From Chloroflexota bacterium (GTDB lineage: Bacteria; Chloroflexota; UBA6077; JACCZL01): a stretch of 10,169 nt of DNA. Of this stretch, positions 8,301-10,169 are shown in pieces. Location: NCBI GenBank assembly GCA_013695975.1, contig JACCZL010000345.1, positions 1 to 10,169 of the forward strand, in the 5' to 3' direction. A program made the position numbers and the translations under genes. The stretch's first letter is position 1; the number at the start of each line of letters is the position of its first letter. Below the pieces are notes generated by a model. It had not been told where the DNA came from and did no database searches. It saw nothing but the letters and a program-made list of their open reading frames with translations.

Positions 8301-9467
8301 GCGCGTCCGGAGACGCCGAGCGGTCCCGTGGCACCCAGGAACCTGCTCGAAAGCCGGTTGGCGGCGATCTGGGAAGAGGTCCTGGGCATCCGACCGATCG
8401 GGGTGACCGACGACTACTTCGAGCTCGGCGGGCACTCCCTGCTCGCGGTCGGCCTGTTCGCTCGGATCGAGCGGGCCTTCGACCGAGCACTGCCCTTGTC
8501 GAGCCTCTTCCAAAGAGCAACGATCGAGCACCTGGCCGGTCTACTCGCCCGAGCGGACGCGCCGATCCCGGTCCCTGCGCTGGTGCCGTTCCAGCCCGGA
8601 AGCTCGCGGCGGCCGTTCTTCTGCGTGCATGACGTCTTCGGCGATGTCCTCTGCTACGCCAGGCTGGCGCGTCACCTGGGCCCGGACCGGCCGTTCTACG
8701 CCCTCCAGCCGCCGGGGTTGGACGGGGCCGAGGCGCCGTTCCGCGACATCGTCGCCCTGGCCGCGTACCACGTCGACCGGCTCCGCTCGGTCCAGCCGGA
8801 GGGCCCCTACGCCCTGGGAGGGCTCTGCTCCGGCGGCGTCGTGGCCTTCGAGATGGCCTGCCAGCTCCGAGCGCAAGGGCAGGCGGTCGCGCTCGTGGCC
8901 CTCTTCGACGGCGCGGCCCCCAAGTCGGGCTACCGCCACGTGACGTGGGATTCGACCTTCTTGCGCAACCTCCCGCGGGACCTCCCCTCCTGGCTGGCCG
9001 GCGCCGCGCAGCTCAGCCCCGCGCAGTGGTCCCACCTCCTGCGGGTCAAAGCACGGCGGGCCAAGAGCCGGCTCAGGAGCATCACCCATCCTTCGGGTAC
9101 CGCCTCACCCCGCGACGTGGCGGCGAGGTTCGTGGGCGAAGCGGGCGCGCCGGACGCATTCACGGAGCATCACCGCGCGATCGCCGAGGCGATGGTGCAC
9201 GGGCTCCGGGCGTACGTGCCAGGCATCTACCCCGATCGCGTGACCCTCTTCCGAGCGCGGATGCAACCGCTCTTCTGTTCGCACGATCTCGAGAACGGTT
9301 GGGGCCCACTCGCGGCCGGAGGGGTCGAGGTGCGGGCTATTTCCGGCAATCATCTGGGGATGCTCCAAGAGCCCCACGTCCGGGTCCTCGCCGACCAGCT
9401 TAGGGCCTGCTTGGATCGGGCACCGGCCGACGGGGCGGCCGCTCAGCGCGTGCCGCCCCGCGCTTGA
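5325..9467 (+). CDS. NRPS termination module C-A-T-TE
   Basis: Final assembly-line protein: adds the last residue and releases the product. The C domain (about 30-465) has SFAQERLWFL, RHEAVRTTF, KHHIVSDGW (His159-His160, Asp164, Gly165 intact), YADFAAW, IGFFVNT, HQDLPFE and RDPGRTPL. The A domain (about 490-985) has YTSGSTGQPKG (Y643, Lys652), FDAAVMDIF (Asp689, so an amino-acid substrate is plausible), NGFGPTE (N782), YCTGDLG, GRKDSQVKIRGHRVEL, LPAYMVP and HGKLDRR (Lys981). The hand-read code DAMHVGGLAK matches no code I know. The carrier domain has LGGHSL, Ser1038. The thioesterase (about 1086-1370) has nucleophile motif G-L-C-S-G (Cys1168), Asp1195 and His1343. The C domain is nearly a copy of the one in the preceding gene, while the A domain groups with the first gene. 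ATG start; GGAGAG at 5304-5309 lies somewhat far upstream, and the gene starts 12 bases after the previous stop in the same frame. Confidence 0.95.
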   Translation: MTPSPPRDLPADLRGTPDAREEDVFVFPASFAQERLWFLEQLEPSTSTFNIPSALRLSGSLDVAALERALNEIARRHEAVRTTFRVVDDQPVQVIAPSLTVIVPLVDLTGLPEAEREAEARRLAGEDARRPFDLATGPLLRAALLRLDAAEHVLLLTKHHIVSDGWSRGILNRELAALYGAYSAGRPSPLPELPIQYADFAAWQRQWFRGEVLERQLAYWKGQLAGAPPVLELPTDRARPPAQSFRGERHSFLLPRPPVEAPGAISRREGVTLFMTLLAAFKVLLARHTGQDDMVVGSPIAGRNRVEIEPLIGFFVNTLVLRTDLAGDPTFRELLRRVRAVALGAYAHQDLPFEKLLAELRPARDPGRTPLFQTMFALQNASREAPRLPGLTVRPFAVDTGTAKFDLTVVATEAPEGLELSFRYSSDLFERGTVERLARHYRTLLEAVAADATRRLSGLPLLTPAERRRLAAPRRSVASKGPPTDFGKDALERSIAARFTWVAKHYPDNVAVRTERNEWTYAALDDATTTVARAILRRRGPGEGRVALLFEHDAPMIAGILGVLKAGKTYVPLDPSDPVARIASALDDADPGAILTDGTNISLAHTLSRGRVQVISIDEARSSESCEDDLPLVSADTTAYIIYTSGSTGQPKGVVQNHRNVLAHVRNYANSLAIGPRDRLTLLSAYTFDAAVMDIFGALLNGATLYPINLREGHSSLLDCLVNERITIYHSTPSVYRSFLKGLAGSEDLSSVRLVVLGGEEVLRRDVDLFQEHFSPDCVLINGFGPTESTLALQYVAPGGVAGDRTAVPVGYPVEDVEVLLVNGAGEQVGTYAVGEIRIRSPYVALGYWNRPELTRAAFLPDPEGGERRIYCTGDLGRFLPDGSIEFVGRKDSQVKIRGHRVELGEVETKLLEHPLIKEVAVLAREDEPGDRRLVAYVVPDRLSPPTVGDVRGFLLTKLPAYMVPSAFVLLEALPLSPHGKLDRRALPTPAPARPETPSGPVAPRNLLESRLAAIWEEVLGIRPIGVTDDYFELGGHSLLAVGLFARIERAFDRALPLSSLFQRATIEHLAGLLARADAPIPVPALVPFQPGSSRRPFFCVHDVFGDVLCYARLARHLGPDRPFYALQPPGLDGAEAPFRDIVALAAYHVDRLRSVQPEGPYALGGLCSGGVVAFEMACQLRAQGQAVALVALFDGAAPKSGYRHVTWDSTFLRNLPRDLPSWLAGAAQLSPAQWSHLLRVKARRAKSRLRSITHPSGTASPRDVAARFVGEAGAPDAFTEHHRAIAEAMVHGLRAYVPGIYPDRVTLFRARMQPLFCSHDLENGWGPLAAGGVEVRAISGNHLGMLQEPHVRVLADQLRACLDRAPADGAAAQRVPPRA
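5406..6723 (+). repeat. Condensation-domain duplication, copy 2
   Basis: Partner of the segment at 2088-3402. Similarity falls off after about 6723, at the C-A linker, where the following A domain no longer resembles the one in the preceding gene. A short patch near 6088-6098 differs from copy 1 in a way that looks like two compensating indels. Confidence 0.8.
6798..8277 (+). repeat. Paralogous adenylation domain of the QNHRN type, copy 2
   Basis: Partner of 78-1560, lying inside the third synthetase. It keeps the canonical Asp (FDAAVMD), PKG and GPTE motifs that copy 1 has lost. By hand count two 60-base blocks here (7321-7380, 7441-7500) have about 62% and 58% GC, against about 78% in one C-domain block (6001-6060). 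These are single samples, and another C-domain block is as low, so composition only hints at a separate origin. Confidence 0.7.
8580..9427 (+). other. Type I thioesterase domain with Cys nucleophile (within the termination module)
   Basis: An alpha/beta-hydrolase release domain at the C-terminal end of the third synthetase. It opens with LVPFQPGSSRRPFFCVHD. The usual HPxGG oxyanion-loop motif reads HDVFGD here. The nucleophile elbow is GGLCSGGVVAFEMA, with Cys1168 (codon at 8826) where most NRPS thioesterases have Ser. The acid is Asp1195 (8907, in ALFDG) and the base is His1343 (9351, in GNHLGML). The Cys-Asp spacing of 27 equals that of surfactin thioesterase (Ser80, Asp107). The Asp-His spacing of 148 is about 48 longer, implying an enlarged lid; the segment with LPSWLAGAAQLSPAQW and a run of basic residues sits there. 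Release could be hydrolysis, cyclisation or transfer; the sequence alone does not decide. Confidence 0.85.
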
Positions 9468-9472
9468 ACGCC

Positions 9473-10169
9473 GTGCCGCCGGACGTCCCGCTCACGGCGT
9501 GGTCTCCACCGCCGGAGACGCCAGTCCTCGAAGCCGGCGCCGTTCACGTCTGGCGCGCCCCTCTCCTCGTTGCCGCGTCGACGATCCACGGCCTGCAGCA
9601 TGATCTGACCGCGGATGAGACCACGAGGGCTGAGCGCTTTCGCTTCCGAGCGGACCGAGAACGTTTCATCGTCGCGCGCGGTGTCCTCCGAAGTATCCTG
9701 GGTCGCTACCTGGGCGTGGAACCGGGCCTGCTGCGCTTCCGCCATGGACCGTACGGCAAGCCCCTCCTGGCCGCGGGATTCGGTCAGGAGGGGCTCCGTT
9801 TCAACCTCTCCCACGCTCGAGGTCTCGCGCTGTACGCGGTGGCCCACGACTGCGAGGTCGGCGTCGATACGGAGTGGATCAACCCGGACTTCCCCGGCCT
9901 CGAGGTGGCCGAGCATGTCTTCGCGCCGCGGGAGGTCGCGGCGCTCCGCTCGCTCTCGGCGGACCGCCGGCACGAGACGTTCTTTACCTGGTGGACCCTC
10001 AAGGAAGCCTACCTGAAGGCGCGCGGCGACGGTCTCGCGCTGCGCCCGGATCAGATCGATGTCTCGTCGGCGCCGGCCGGGTCGGCGGCTCCATGGAGCG
10101 CACCCGATCCGTCAGGAGCGGGGACGCCGTGGTCGCTCCAGAGCTTCGCCCCGGCGCGCGGCTACGTCG
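9473..10169 (+). CDS. Sfp-type 4'-phosphopantetheinyl transferase (C-terminus cut by window edge)
   Basis: Transfers the phosphopantetheine arm of coenzyme A to the serine of carrier proteins, most likely Ser568, Ser1042 and Ser1038 of the three synthetases beside it. The frame is open for 232 codons to the right edge. Visible motifs are RERFIVARGVLRSIL near residue 65, PYGKPLL, FNLSHARG, GVDTE (Asp132, Glu134: Mg/CoA site) and FFTWWTLKEAYLKARGDGL (Glu178, Lys182). The Asp-to-Glu spacing of 46 is close to the 44 of Bacillus Sfp (Asp107, Glu151). The last residues (WSLQSFAPARGYV) look like the near-terminal strand of the family, so probably only a few tens of residues are missing. It follows the previous stop by 5 bases and has no clear ribosome binding site, suggesting translational coupling. 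GTG 9473 is my choice; TTG at 9464, overlapping the upstream TGA, is an alternative that adds three residues. Confidence 0.88.
   Translation, partial: MPPDVPLTAWSPPPETPVLEAGAVHVWRAPLLVAASTIHGLQHDLTADETTRAERFRFRADRERFIVARGVLRSILGRYLGVEPGLLRFRHGPYGKPLLAAGFGQEGLRFNLSHARGLALYAVAHDCEVGVDTEWINPDFPGLEVAEHVFAPREVAALRSLSADRRHETFFTWWTLKEAYLKARGDGLALRPDQIDVSSAPAGSAAPWSAPDPSGAGTPWSLQSFAPARGYV

Noticed and set aside
9428..9472. Possible terminator between the third synthetase gene and the transferase
   Set aside because: The gap is 5 bases and no stem-loop with a T run is visible, so the genes appear co-transcribed.
9443..9973. Minus-strand open frame at the right end (176 codons)
   Set aside because: The + strand here codes an Sfp-type transferase with all key motifs; the minus frame shows no recognisable domain.
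9615..10016. Plus-strand ATG open frame of 133 codons
   Set aside because: It is in a different frame from the transferase and has a Ser/Arg-rich composition typical of a frame shadow.

Overview
The window is a GC-rich stretch of bacterial DNA filled by one nonribosomal peptide synthetase (NRPS) locus. Four genes lie on the + strand, separated by only 6, 12 and 5 bases, so they read as one operon. No tRNA, rRNA, CRISPR array, insertion sequence or non-coding stretch longer than 17 bases was seen. The host cannot be named from the sequence. High GC, GTG starts and the style of the adenylation and thioesterase domains (which I remember from Planctomycetota such as Isosphaeraceae and from cyanobacteria) make a high-GC planctomycete my best guess, with low confidence.

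Layout: (1) 18-1949, a stand-alone adenylation-carrier (A-T) protein whose A domain lacks the aspartate that normally holds the substrate amino group; (2) 1956-5312, a C-A-T elongation module with a leucine-like specificity code; (3) 5325-9467, a C-A-T-TE termination module with an unassigned code and a thioesterase whose nucleophile is cysteine; (4) 9473 to the right edge, an Sfp-type phosphopantetheinyl transferase with a GTG (or TTG) start, cut by the window edge just before its C-terminus.

Working model: the transferase arms the three carrier domains. The A-T protein loads an unusual, possibly non-amino-acid, starter. The second protein adds a Leu-like residue, the third adds a further residue, and the Cys-type thioesterase releases a short product (nominally starter-Leu-X). 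No epimerase, methyltransferase, oxidase or ketosynthase domain is visible. Whether more modules lie upstream cannot be told, because the first reading frame is still open at the left edge.

Evolutionarily the locus looks like a mosaic. The C domains of genes 2 and 3 are close copies, while the A domain of gene 3 belongs with that of gene 1 rather than gene 2. All three synthetase genes lie in the same reading frame with a single stop codon in each gap, as if one multimodular protein had been split. All motif and specificity-code assignments were aligned by hand.
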